The position numbers and the translations under genes were made by a program. Below the pieces are notes generated by a model, which saw only the letters and a list, made by a program, of their open reading frames with translations, was not told the DNA's origin and ran no database searches. From contig CALNBC010000421.1 of assembly GCA_937874755.1 (NCBI GenBank), positions 1 through 5,722 of the forward strand: 5,722 bases of DNA. Direction: 5' to 3'. Positions 1 to 5,722 of the stretch are shown one piece after another. How positions within the stretch are numbered: position 1 is the stretch's first letter; each line of letters opens with the position of its first letter. This stretch comes from an uncultured Clostridia bacterium. Its GTDB lineage: Bacteria; Bacillota; Clostridia; Christensenellales; CALWSW01.

Positions 1-37
1 TGATATAGCTGGTGGCCCCCAATAGCAGTTCTGCCAT
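1..37 (-). CDS. N-terminal fragment, probable FolD (methylenetetrahydrofolate dehydrogenase/cyclohydrolase)
   Basis: Only the first 12 codons lie inside the window, reading MAELLLGATSYI, so the assignment rests mainly on context. An AGGAG ribosome binding site at 43-47 lies 5 nt before the ATG, which makes this a credible start. The gene follows fhs and fchA on the same strand, 69 bp after fchA, and folD is the usual third member of such clusters in Clostridia. The opening (Met-Ala, a run of Leu, then Gly-Ala) resembles the start of many FolD proteins, but the residues after it are not distinctive. FolD reversibly converts 5,10-methenyl-THF to 5,10-methylene-THF with NAD(P)H in the cytoplasm, continuing the reactions of the two upstream genes. 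Another folate gene or an unrelated gene remains possible. Confidence 0.45.
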   Translation of the reverse strand, partial: MAELLLGATSYI

Positions 38-106
38 GTTTACTCCTGTTCGACTGTCTGTATTTTAGCGGGAATCTAAGCGGTTATATCGCAAAGCATC
101 CGGCGG

Positions 107-730
107 TTACTCGGTGCTGCTGAGCTTTTGCCGCACAAAGCGGAAGGTGTCGTCCCCGAGGGTCGCGGATTCCAGTAGTGCGTCGGTTTTCTCTAGCAAC
201 TCCTGCGCGCGTTCTCTTTGCTTCATCAGCCCCGCGTTGACGTAGATGTTCAGCGCGGCGGCGCGCAGCGCACCGGCGCAGAGGGTCGCGCCCGAACCCG
301 CATCGCTTATCAGCAAAGGCGAGCAGACGGGCGTCAGTCTTGCGAGCAAATCCAGCACTTCGCAAAGGGCTTCCATCATATTTATGGGCGCGGCGCAAGC
401 GCCGTACAGCGCATACTCCACTGCCTGCTCCCTTAATGGATCGGCTTTGTCCATCGCCCAGGCGGCGGTGACGGGCGCAAAGCCCTCCTCGTCCGCGCTC
501 ACAAGTTCAATGAGCTCAACCCGAAGCTCCTCTAGCCGCTTCGAGATGCCTTCGATTTCTTCTTTGTGCTCGGCGCACGCCTTTTTGTTTTGCGAAAGGG
601 CGGCAACCATGCGCCCCAAGCCCGCCGCGAAGCTCCCGCAAAGTGCCGCCGCGCCGCCGCCGCCCGGAGAAGGGGATGGGGAGGCGAGAGCGGCGGAGAA
701 CTGTGCACAGGTCATATCAGTCTGTTTCAT
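107..730 (-). CDS. fchA: Methenyltetrahydrofolate cyclohydrolase / formiminotransferase-cyclodeaminase family protein
   Basis: This 207-residue protein matches the FTCD_C (cyclodeaminase/cyclohydrolase) family over its whole length, and stand-alone FchA proteins are about this size. Seen in the sequence: the N-terminal Ser-Pro-rich stretch followed by four glycines and a helix (residues 17-46), the acidic D-E-E-x-F segment near residues 80-84, and the SDAGSGA motif (142-148) leading to a helix ending N-I-Y-V-N (161-165). The family hydrolyses 5,10-methenyl-THF to 10-formyl-THF, or removes ammonia from formimino-THF. Next to fhs the cyclohydrolase role is more likely (inference). It starts 62 bp after the fhs stop and is probably co-transcribed. 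The ATG at 728-730 is preceded by a modest AAGGCGG ribosome binding site about 8 nt upstream. An internal ATG at codon 6 would make a slightly shorter protein that still keeps every motif. The cyclodeaminase role in histidine or purine breakdown cannot be excluded. Confidence 0.9.
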   Translation of the reverse strand: MKQTDMTCAQFSAALASPSPSPGGGGAAALCGSFAAGLGRMVAALSQNKKACAEHKEEIEGISKRLEELRVELIELVSADEEGFAPVTAAWAMDKADPLREQAVEYALYGACAAPINMMEALCEVLDLLARLTPVCSPLLISDAGSGATLCAGALRAAALNIYVNAGLMKQRERAQELLEKTDALLESATLGDDTFRFVRQKLSSTE

Positions 731-770
731 ATAAAAGTCCGCCTTGTTTCATATTTGTGCAGATATGCCA

Positions 771-785
771 GCGGCATGACGCCGC
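771..785 (-). other. Short GC hairpin just downstream of fhs
   Basis: A perfect 5-bp inverted repeat (GCGGC and GCCGC, 5-nt loop) begins 7 nt after the fhs stop codon in the fhs-fchA spacer. No T-tract follows on the minus strand, so it is not a standard intrinsic terminator. It could stabilise or punctuate the transcript, or be chance in GC-rich DNA. Confidence 0.25.
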
Positions 786-792
786 GCTCCGG

Positions 793-2463
793 CTAGAACA
801 AGCCCGAGATTACTCCGTTTTCGTCCACGTCTATGCGCTCGGCGGCGGGGGATTTAGGTAGGCCGGGCATGGTCATAATGTCGCCCGTGAGCGCGACGAC
901 GAAGCCCGCCCCCGCGCTGACCTTCGCGCCGCGCACAGTAACCGTGAAACCCTCGGGGGCGCCTAAAAGCGTCGGGTCGTCTGAAAAGCTGTACTGGGTT
1001 TTAGCCACGCAGACGGGCAGGTTGGAAAACCCCAGAGCTTCCAGCCTACCGAGCTGTGTCCTGGCGGCGGCGGTGTAGTTAACCGCCGCACCCCCATAAA
1101 CCCTTTTGACTACAGCTTCTATCTTTTCGAATAAGTTCAGCTCCAAGCCATAAGCGAAGGAAAAGTTCCCGCCAATGCCCTCGCACAGTCCGATTACGCG
1201 CTTCGCCAGCTCTATTCCGCCTTCGCCGCCCTTCTCCCACACTTCGGAGAGGGCAACGGCCAAGCCTCGCCTCTCACACTCTTGCTTAACAATAGAGAGC
1301 TCTTCGGCGGTGTCCATCGGGAACTTGTTGATGGCGACGCAGCAGGGCAGCCCGTAGACCTGCTTTATGTTTTCCGCGTGCCTAAACAGGTTGGGCAGCC
1401 CTTTAATTAGCGCACCAACATCCGGTTTTTCCAGCTCGCCCTTTTTAGCGCCGCCGTGGTGCTTCAGGGCGCGCACTGTGGCGACCAGCACGACGGCGTC
1501 GGGCACGAGCCCCGCCATGCGGCACTTGATGTCGAAAAATTTCTCCGCGCCGAGATCCGCGCCAAAACCCGCTTCGGTGACCGCGTATTCCCCCAGAGCG
1601 AGGGCGGTCTTGGTCGCTACCACGGAATTGCAGCCGTGGGCAATGTTTGCAAAGGGACCCCCGTGCACCAGCGCGGGCGTGTGCTCAAGGGTCTGCACGA
1701 GATTCGGCTTGAGCGCGTCCTTCAAGAGCGCCGCCATCGCCCCCTGCGCCTTCAAATCGCCCGCTGTGACGGGCTCATCCTTGTAGGTGTACCCGACCAC
1801 TATGCGGGCAAGACGCGTCTTGAGGTCGGATATAGATTCGGCGAGGCAGAGCACCGCCATTATTTCGGAAGCGACGGTAATGTCGTACCCGTCCTCCCGG
1901 GGAACGCCGTTCGCCTTGCCGCCAAGGCCATCCACCACGAAGCGCAGTTGGCGGTCGTTCATGTCCACGCAGCGGCGCCAGGTTATGCGCCTTGGGTCTA
2001 TGCCAAGGGCGTTCCCCTGGTGAATGTGATTGTCCAGCATGGCGGCGAGAAGGTTGTTTGCCGCGCCTATGGCGTGAAAATCACCCGTAAAGTGAAGGTT
2101 TATGTCCTCCATGGGCACTACTTGGGCGTAGCCGCCCCCCGCCGCACCCCCCTTTATGCCAAAGACCGGCCCTAGGGAGGGTTCCCTGAGCGCGACTATC
2201 GAGCGCTTGCCCAGCTTTTGCAGCGCATCGGCCAAGCCAACGGTGGTGGTAGTCTTGCCTTCTCCTGCGGGTGTGGGGCTTATCGCCGTCACCAGCACGA
2301 GCTTCGCCTTATTTTGCCCTTTGGTCTTTAGGGCGGACAAGTCCAGCTTCGCCTTGTACTTTCCGTAAGGCTCGAGCGACTCCTTTTTTATGCTCGCTTT
2401 TTCTGCAATCTGCTCTATGGGCAGCATTTCGGTCTGCTGGGCGATTTGAATGTCTGACTTCAT
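793..2463 (-). CDS. fhs: Formate--tetrahydrofolate ligase (formyltetrahydrofolate synthetase)
   Basis: The 556-residue product is full length for this family (about 555-560). It joins formate to tetrahydrofolate at the expense of ATP, giving 10-formyl-THF in the cytoplasm. This is the formate-fixing step of the Wood-Ljungdahl methyl branch and a general source of formyl groups. Visible signatures: the P-loop TPAGEGKT (residues 64-71), the glycine-rich FTHFS signature [11 protein letters not shown] (102-112) followed by DINLHFTGD (120-128), the second signature [12 protein letters not shown] (327-338) and the conserved [14 protein letters not shown] (484-497). The start at 2463 is chosen because GGAGGAG (2468-2474) lies 4 nt upstream. 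The frame stays open a further 22 codons to 2529, but that extension is Arg/Tyr-rich, crosses the ribosome binding site and the likely promoter, and is outside the family's normal N-terminus. It is the first gene of the fhs-fchA-(folD) operon and diverges from pgcA. No key residue is missing. Confidence 0.97.
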   Translation of the reverse strand: MKSDIQIAQQTEMLPIEQIAEKASIKKESLEPYGKYKAKLDLSALKTKGQNKAKLVLVTAISPTPAGEGKTTTTVGLADALQKLGKRSIVALREPSLGPVFGIKGGAAGGGYAQVVPMEDINLHFTGDFHAIGAANNLLAAMLDNHIHQGNALGIDPRRITWRRCVDMNDRQLRFVVDGLGGKANGVPREDGYDITVASEIMAVLCLAESISDLKTRLARIVVGYTYKDEPVTAGDLKAQGAMAALLKDALKPNLVQTLEHTPALVHGGPFANIAHGCNSVVATKTALALGEYAVTEAGFGADLGAEKFFDIKCRMAGLVPDAVVLVATVRALKHHGGAKKGELEKPDVGALIKGLPNLFRHAENIKQVYGLPCCVAINKFPMDTAEELSIVKQECERRGLAVALSEVWEKGGEGGIELAKRVIGLCEGIGGNFSFAYGLELNLFEKIEAVVKRVYGGAAVNYTAAARTQLGRLEALGFSNLPVCVAKTQYSFSDDPTLLGAPEGFTVTVRGAKVSAGAGFVVALTGDIMTMPGLPKSPAAERIDVDENGVISGLF

Positions 2464-2467
2464 GGTT

Positions 2468-2474
2468 CTCCTCC
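2468..2474 (-). promoter_or_regulatory. Strong fhs ribosome binding site (decides the start)
   Basis: GGAGGAG ends 4 nt before the ATG at 2463 on the minus strand. It supports the 556-residue Fhs over the longer open frame that begins at 2529, because the site would lie inside that longer frame. Confidence 0.85.
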
Positions 2475-2519
2475 GTCGGCTTAACCTAGAATATTCTCTT
2501 CGGTATTCCACTTTTTGAT

Positions 2520-2528
2520 AATATACCA
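2520..2528 (-). promoter_or_regulatory. Candidate extended -10 promoter of the fhs operon
   Basis: On the minus strand TGG-TATATT gives a TGN extension plus a 5/6 match to the TATAAT box. No good -35 hexamer is found 16-18 bp upstream, as is common for extended -10 promoters. Transcription would start near 2513, giving a leader of about 50 nt before the fhs ATG. The 7-bp inverted repeat at 2545-2564 would cover the -35 region, a position suited to an operator. The assignment is by motif only. Confidence 0.35.
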
Positions 2529-2544
2529 CGAAAAGCCTTGCAAT

Positions 2545-2564
2545 AATAGTGGCAAAGCACTATT
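2545..2564. repeat. Inverted repeat, candidate operator (7-bp arms, 6-nt spacer)
   Basis: AATAGTG (2545-2551) and CACTATT (2558-2564) are perfect reverse complements across a 6-nt spacer. The 20-bp dyad lies in the divergent promoter region, just upstream of the candidate fhs -10 element. That placement suits a dimeric regulator, and the element is symmetric so could serve either gene. It does not match any operator consensus I can name with confidence. Confidence 0.4.
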
Positions 2565-2582
2565 TCGGGCGATTTTGCCGAA
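2564..2582. repeat. Imperfect inverted repeat TTCGG...CCGAA
   Basis: TTCGG (2564-2568) pairs with CCGAA (2578-2582). With one bulged G the pairing becomes 6 bp, TTCGGC against GCCGAA. It shares one base with the inverted repeat to its left and is 1 bp from the one to its right. No T-tract follows in either direction, so it does not look like a terminator. Confidence 0.3.
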
Positions 2583-2583
2583 C

Positions 2584-2602
2584 AATACTCCGAATTAGTA
2601 TT
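2584..2602. repeat. Inverted repeat AATACT...AGTATT
   Basis: AATACT (2584-2589) and AGTATT (2597-2602) are perfect reverse complements with a 7-nt spacer. The arms resemble those of the dyad at 2545-2564 (AATA at the outer edge). The centre lies about 38 bp from that dyad's centre and about 50 bp upstream of the pgcA -35 element. Confidence 0.35.
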
Positions 2603-2641
2603 AAAAACGTTCGTAATATATATTTCGCACTTTTGCGGTTC

Positions 2642-2669
2642 TCGACAAATATACCTTTGATGATATAAT
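2642..2669 (+). promoter_or_regulatory. pgcA promoter (-35 and extended -10)
   Basis: TCGACA (2642-2647, 5/6 match to TTGACA) is separated by 16 bp from a perfect TATAAT (2664-2669). The TATAAT is preceded by TGA, making an extended -10. The predicted transcription start is near 2676, leaving a 5' leader of roughly 24 nt, too short for a riboswitch. This is the best sigma-70/SigA-type promoter in the window. Confidence 0.75.
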
Positions 2670-2699
2670 GGTTTTAATTACAAATATTGGGGGTGCGAC

Positions 2700-4415
2700 A
2701 TGGATTACCGCGTGCGTTACGAAGCCTGGCTCAACGACAAAGCCCTTGACGAAGCGACCCGAAGCGAGCTTCTAGCCATAAAAGACGAAAAAGAGCTGCA
2801 CGACCGCTTCTACCGCGACCTTGAATTCGGTACTGCAGGCCTTAGGGGCGTCATGGGCGCGGGCAGCAACCGAATGAACATCTACACCGTCGGTCGGGCG
2901 ACCCAGGGGCTTGCAAACCACCTGTTGAGTCTTGCTGGCGCGAAGGACAAAGGTGTGGTAATAGCCTTCGATTCTCGCAACCGTTCAAGTGAATTTGCCC
3001 TTCGCTCCGCGCTGATACTCGCGGCGAACGGCATAAAAGCGTATATTTTCCCGAGCATACGGGCGGTTCCCCAGCTCTCCTTCGCTATTGGGCGCCTTTG
3101 CTGCGCGGCGGGCATAGTCATTACAGCCAGCCACAATCCCAAGGAATACAACGGCTTCAAGGTGTACGGCGAGAACGGCGCCCAGATAAACCCCGAAACC
3201 GCAAGCCTCATAACGAGCGAGATAGATTCCGTACCCGACTTTTCCGCGATACGCCTTATCGGCGAAGCGAAGGCGAGGGGTGAGGGGCTACTCGTCACCG
3301 TACCAAATGAGGTGGACGAGGCGTACTTCGATTATACCATGAGCCTTGCGCTGGATAAATCTGTGCTCAATGCCGCGAAGGAACTCTCGATTGTCTACAC
3401 GCCCTTATTCGGCGCGGGCACCGAACCGGTAAAGCGCATACTCACCACCGCGGGAGTCAAGAAACTCTACATCGTCGAATCCCAGAGCAAGCCCAACGGC
3501 GACTTCCCCGGGCTTTCCGCCCCCAACCCCGAAGTATCCGAGGCTTACTGCGAAGCGGAAAAGCTCGCCACGGAGGTAGGCGCGGAACTAATGCTCGCCA
3601 CCGACCCTGACGCGGACAGGCTGGGCGTCTCCGTCAAGCGGGGGGGTAAGTTCCACACCCTGACGGGCAATCAGATAGGCTGCCTGGTGCTGCATTACAG
3701 GCTGAGCAAGCTCAAGGAGCAAAATCGCCTCCCTGCCGACGGCTACGTCGTCAAATCCATAGTTTCCACCAACTTCGCCAACGCCATCGCCCGCAGCTTC
3801 GGCGTGCGCATGGACGAGGTGTTGACGGGCTTTCGCTTCATAGGCGAAAAAATAGACGAATCCGAAAAGACCGGCGAGGGCACCTTCCTGTTCGGTTTTG
3901 AAGAGAGCTACGGATTCCTCGCGGGCACTAAGGTGCGCGACAAGGACGCAATACTCGCCGCGCTGATGATTGCCGAAACCGCGGCGTATTACTCGTTGCG
4001 CAGCATGTCGCTGCTGGACGGTTTGGACGAACTCTACCAAAAATACGGCTGCTACCGCGAGAGTGTCAAGTCGTACACACTCAAGGGCGCAGAGGGCATG
4101 GCTCAGATATCGTCCACAATGGAGTCCCTGCGCGAGAACCCGCCGAAAACCGTGTTCGACAGGGAGGTTTTAGCCTTTCGCGACTATTCCGAGGGCGTTC
4201 GCAAAGAAGGCGCAACCGTTGTGCCCTTGGGGTTGCCGCCCTCCAACGTGCTCTATTACGAGCTGGGCGACGGCGACTGGCTGTGCGTACGACCCTCGGG
4301 TACCGAGCCGAAGCTCAAGGTTTACGCGGGGGCGAGCGAACCCTGCGAGGAGGATGCCTCCGCGAGGGTTAACGCCTACGTCGCCGCAGCGGGGGAGCTG
4401 CTCGGCATGAAGTAA
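2700..4415 (+). CDS. pgcA: Phosphoglucomutase / phosphomannomutase (alpha-D-phosphohexomutase family, PgcA-like)
   Basis: The 571-residue protein has the size and all four active-site loops of the PgcA/PGM2-like alpha-phosphohexomutases. The conserved N-terminal substrate region is EFGTAGLRG (residues 42-50). The phosphoserine loop is TASHNP (142-147, catalytic Ser144), the magnesium loop DPDADR (302-307), the sugar-specificity loop GFEES (399-403) and the phosphate-binding loop RPSGTEP (531-537). The enzyme interconverts glucose-6-phosphate and glucose-1-phosphate, and often mannose phosphates, supplying precursors for UDP-glucose, glycogen and surface polysaccharides. It acts in the cytoplasm. 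The GGGGGTG ribosome binding site (2689-2695) is 4 nt before the ATG. The gene looks monocistronic, with its own strong promoter and an intrinsic terminator downstream. Sequence alone does not separate glucose from mannose preference, and a phosphopentomutase-like activity is possible in this subfamily. The symbol is by family resemblance. Confidence 0.93.
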   Translation: MDYRVRYEAWLNDKALDEATRSELLAIKDEKELHDRFYRDLEFGTAGLRGVMGAGSNRMNIYTVGRATQGLANHLLSLAGAKDKGVVIAFDSRNRSSEFALRSALILAANGIKAYIFPSIRAVPQLSFAIGRLCCAAGIVITASHNPKEYNGFKVYGENGAQINPETASLITSEIDSVPDFSAIRLIGEAKARGEGLLVTVPNEVDEAYFDYTMSLALDKSVLNAAKELSIVYTPLFGAGTEPVKRILTTAGVKKLYIVESQSKPNGDFPGLSAPNPEVSEAYCEAEKLATEVGAELMLATDPDADRLGVSVKRGGKFHTLTGNQIGCLVLHYRLSKLKEQNRLPADGYVVKSIVSTNFANAIARSFGVRMDEVLTGFRFIGEKIDESEKTGEGTFLFGFEESYGFLAGTKVRDKDAILAALMIAETAAYYSLRSMSLLDGLDELYQKYGCYRESVKSYTLKGAEGMAQISSTMESLRENPPKTVFDREVLAFRDYSEGVRKEGATVVPLGLPPSNVLYYELGDGDWLCVRPSGTEPKLKVYAGASEPCEEDASARVNAYVAAAGELLGMK

Positions 4416-4441
4416 CGCGGAACACTTTCAATCACATCCAT

Positions 4442-4459
4442 AGTACCTGAAGTACCTAA
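4442..4459 (+). repeat. Two-copy 9-bp tandem repeat downstream of pgcA
   Basis: AGTACCTGA is followed directly by AGTACCTAA, two copies that differ at one position. They lie between the pgcA stop and its terminator. No function is evident. Confidence 0.5.
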
Positions 4460-4468
4460 AATATAATT

Positions 4469-4503
4469 GCCGCCCATTGAGCTGTACGGGCGGCTTTTTA
4501 TTG
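4469..4503 (+). terminator. Intrinsic terminator of pgcA
   Basis: A perfect 7-bp GC stem, GCCGCCC (4469-4475) with GGGCGGC (4488-4494), encloses a 12-nt loop. TTTTTATT follows immediately. It lies 53 bp after the pgcA stop. On the other strand the stem is followed only by a weak mixed A/T stretch, so it should act in the plus direction. Confidence 0.9.
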
Positions 4504-4541
4504 TGCATCGCTTCTCTTTTTTAAGCATCCCCTGTAGAAAA

Positions 4542-4557
4542 TGCTAAACGCATAGCA
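4542..4557. repeat. Small inverted repeat upstream of the methyltransferase gene
   Basis: TGCTA (4542-4546) and TAGCA (4553-4557) are perfect complements with a 6-nt spacer, in the spacer between the pgcA terminator and the next gene. It may be a weak operator or chance. Confidence 0.2.
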
Positions 4558-4618
4558 GCGCACTCTCGTTTGTGCTAAAATTGAGCTTGTATTATTACGA
4601 TAGGATTTCGGAGGGAAT

Positions 4619-5470
4619 ATGTACATAGCGGACGGCTGGACGGATTACGAGCTAATGGACTGCGGCGGCGGTGACAAGTTCGAGCGGTGGGGCAAGCACA
4701 CCCTGCTTCGCCCCGACCCCCAGGCTATATGGCCCATGGAGCCTTGTTCGCCCGACGCGGTATACCACCGCTCAAGCGCGGGCGGCGGCGCTTGGGAGTA
4801 TCTTCGCCCTTTGCCTGAAAACTGGGAAATAAGCTATGGCGACCTCTCGTTCGTTGTGCGCCCCACTGGCTTCAAACACACCGGGCTTTTCCCCGAGCAG
4901 GCGGTCAACTGGGACTGGATGCGCCGCCTTATCGAGGGTGCAAAAAGACCAGTTTCCGTGCTCAACCTCTTCGCGTATACGGGCGGCGCAACCGTCGCCT
5001 GCCTGAAAGCCGGGGCGCAGGTGCTGCACCTCGACGCGTCAAAAGGCATGGTCGCCTGGGCGAAGGACAACACCGCCGCATCCGGCGTAGCTTGCGCGCC
5101 TGTTCGCTACATTGTGGACGACGCGATGAAGTTCGTCCAGCGCGAGCGCCGCAGGGGCAGATTTTACGACGCGGTGATAATGGCCCCGCCGAGCTACGGC
5201 AGGGGGCCTACGGGAGAAATGTGGAAAATCGAGGACGGGCTGTACCCCCTAGTCTCTGCCTGCGCGGACATACTCTCCAAAGAGCCGCTATTCTTTCTTA
5301 TAAACAGCTACACCACGGGGCTAGCCCCCGCTGTGCTTAAAAACCTGCTGGACATCGCCCTACTCCCCCGCTTTGGCGGCAGTGCCGAGGCGGCGGAGGT
5401 CGCGCTGCCCTGCTCGAGGAGAAGCATAATGCTCCCCTGCGGCGCGTCGGGGCGATGGATGGCGGATTAG
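4619..5470 (+). CDS. Class I SAM-dependent methyltransferase, RlmI/RlmK-like fold (probable RNA methyltransferase)
   Basis: The 283-residue protein has a Rossmann-type methyltransferase core related to the Methyltrans_SAM group, which includes RlmI and the RlmK half of RlmL. Seen: an N-terminal region with the RPDPQAIWP segment (31-39), motif I VLNLFAYTGG (114-123) for SAM binding, an acidic LDAS (138-141) at the end of the second strand, VDD (166-168), and motif IV APPSYGRGP (189-197). The C-terminal LPCGASGRW (272-280) looks complete. RlmI-type m5C enzymes usually have DPP in motif IV and a catalytic Cys in motif VI; here the former is APP and the equivalent of the latter reads INSYTTG, without Cys. 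A different base or chemistry is therefore likely (inference) and the substrate is unknown. The start is supported by GGAGGG (4610-4615), 3 nt before the ATG. Upstream, TATTAT (4590-4595) is a possible -10 element but has no convincing -35. It is probably transcribed alone, since a terminator separates it from pgcA. Confidence 0.85.
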   Translation: MYIADGWTDYELMDCGGGDKFERWGKHTLLRPDPQAIWPMEPCSPDAVYHRSSAGGGAWEYLRPLPENWEISYGDLSFVVRPTGFKHTGLFPEQAVNWDWMRRLIEGAKRPVSVLNLFAYTGGATVACLKAGAQVLHLDASKGMVAWAKDNTAASGVACAPVRYIVDDAMKFVQRERRRGRFYDAVIMAPPSYGRGPTGEMWKIEDGLYPLVSACADILSKEPLFFLINSYTTGLAPAVLKNLLDIALLPRFGGSAEAAEVALPCSRRSIMLPCGASGRWMAD

Positions 5471-5722
5471 CGCGCGTTCTCTCTTCGCTTGCGGTTGAGT
5501 CCTAGCATTTCCCGCGCGGTAGCGAACACTATCCGAACGTCCACCCAAAAGCTCATGTTTCGGACGTACCAAAGGTCCCGGGAGAGCCTTTCCTCAGGGG
5601 TGCCCTCCCTGTCCTCGGCTTGGGCGAAGCCCGTCAGCCCGGGGCGGACGTTCAGCCGTTCCAGGGCGATTCTCGTCATGCTGTTCATCTCCGAAAGGAT
5701 CAGCGGCCGCGGCCCCACGAAG
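5467..5722 (-). CDS. Bacterial sugar transferase (polyprenyl-phosphate sugar-1-phosphate transferase), C-terminal fragment
   Basis: The last 84 codons of a gene that enters from the right edge are present; the true start is outside the window. The fragment begins F-V-G-P-R-P-L, the conserved VGPRP motif of WcaJ/PglC-type transferases. About 20 residues later comes LNVRPGLTGFAQ, then RDLWYVRNMSFWVDVRIVFAT, matching the family's C-terminal W/DxWYVxNxSxWxDxxI pattern. These membrane-associated enzymes move a sugar-1-phosphate from a nucleotide sugar to undecaprenyl phosphate, the first step in building exopolysaccharide, capsule, O-antigen or glycan chains. The catalytic Asp-Glu pair and the membrane segment would lie upstream, out of view, so activity cannot be judged. 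The tail after the last conserved helix is short and basic (LNRKRRENAR). The sugar substrate cannot be inferred. The stop codon overlaps that of the convergent methyltransferase gene. Confidence 0.9.
   Translation of the reverse strand, partial: FVGPRPLILSEMNSMTRIALERLNVRPGLTGFAQAEDREGTPEERLSRDLWYVRNMSFWVDVRIVFATAREMLGLNRKRRENAR

Noticed and set aside
246..734. A 162-codon open frame on the plus strand opposite fchA
   Set aside because: It is low-complexity Ala/Ser/Pro-rich translation antisense to a conserved gene, with no family resemblance.
722..753. Direct repeat of ATATGAAACA at and just upstream of the fchA start
   Set aside because: The two copies are 22 nt apart and out of frame with each other. 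The upstream ATG does not lead into fchA, and a short AT-rich repeat is easily due to chance.
1367..1786. A 139-codon plus-strand open frame inside fhs
   Set aside because: It overlaps another shadow frame and the conserved fhs sequence; the composition is Ser/Ala/Pro-rich noise.
1456..2175. A 239-codon open frame on the plus strand opposite fhs
   Set aside because: It lies entirely within the well-supported fhs gene, has no recognisable domain and no good ribosome binding site, and long antisense frames are expected in GC-rich genes with biased third positions.
2488..2497. Palindrome AGAATATTCT in the fhs leader
   Set aside because: It is a perfect 10-bp palindrome but has no spacer or partner. 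It also contains a TATTCT that could pass for a -10 element, but no -35 is suitably spaced.
2615..2624. Palindrome AATATATATT upstream of pgcA
   Set aside because: It is a simple A/T alternation in an AT-rich promoter region. It is more likely composition than a specific site.
2464..2699. A riboswitch (for example THF-type) upstream of fhs
   Set aside because: The predicted fhs leader is only about 50 nt and no conserved THF riboswitch core or pairing pattern could be recognised. The pgcA leader is about 24 nt.
3588..4040. A 150-codon minus-strand open frame inside pgcA
   Set aside because: It is antisense to the catalytic core of pgcA, has no promoter or ribosome binding site and no recognisable motif.

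Overview
The window is a conventional stretch of bacterial chromosome. The coding regions are GC-rich and the intergenic spacers AT-rich. A stand-alone methenyl-THF cyclohydrolase (FchA type) beside a monofunctional formate-THF ligase, strong GGAGG-type ribosome binding sites and a PgcA-like phosphohexomutase together suggest a GC-rich member of the Clostridia or a close relative (inference; no rRNA or tRNA is present to settle it). The Ile codon ATA is strongly preferred despite the GC-rich coding sequence, which is a useful lineage marker.

Layout. The left half (1-2463) reads on the minus strand as a one-carbon/folate operon in the order fhs, fchA, then a gene of which only the first 12 codons are inside the window (probably folD). 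Gaps of 62 and 69 bp without a recognisable terminator fit one transcript. A 236-bp AT-rich divergent region (2464-2699) separates it from pgcA (2700-4415, plus strand), a complete phosphoglucomutase/phosphomannomutase. This region holds a good extended -10 promoter for pgcA, a weaker candidate for fhs and three adjacent inverted repeats. pgcA ends in a clear intrinsic terminator (4469-4503). Next comes a complete class I SAM-dependent methyltransferase of the RlmI/RlmK-like fold (4619-5470, plus strand). Its stop codon overlaps that of a convergent minus-strand gene, the C-terminal part of a bacterial sugar transferase (polyprenyl-phosphate sugar-1-phosphate transferase), which runs off the right edge.

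Function. Fhs makes 10-formyl-THF from formate, FchA interconverts it with 5,10-methenyl-THF, and FolD would reduce that to methylene-THF. This is the folate part of the methyl branch of the Wood-Ljungdahl pathway, also used for purine and serine/glycine one-carbon metabolism or for formimino-group catabolism; the window does not say which. The phosphohexomutase and the sugar transferase both serve cell-surface polysaccharide synthesis in general terms, but they are not in one operon here.

I found no CRISPR array, insertion sequence, tRNA, rRNA, phage gene or defence system, and nothing I would call a new biological system. The items most worth a second look are the inverted repeats in the divergent promoter region, the methyltransferase with non-standard motifs, the ATA codon preference and the tail-to-tail stop-codon overlap.
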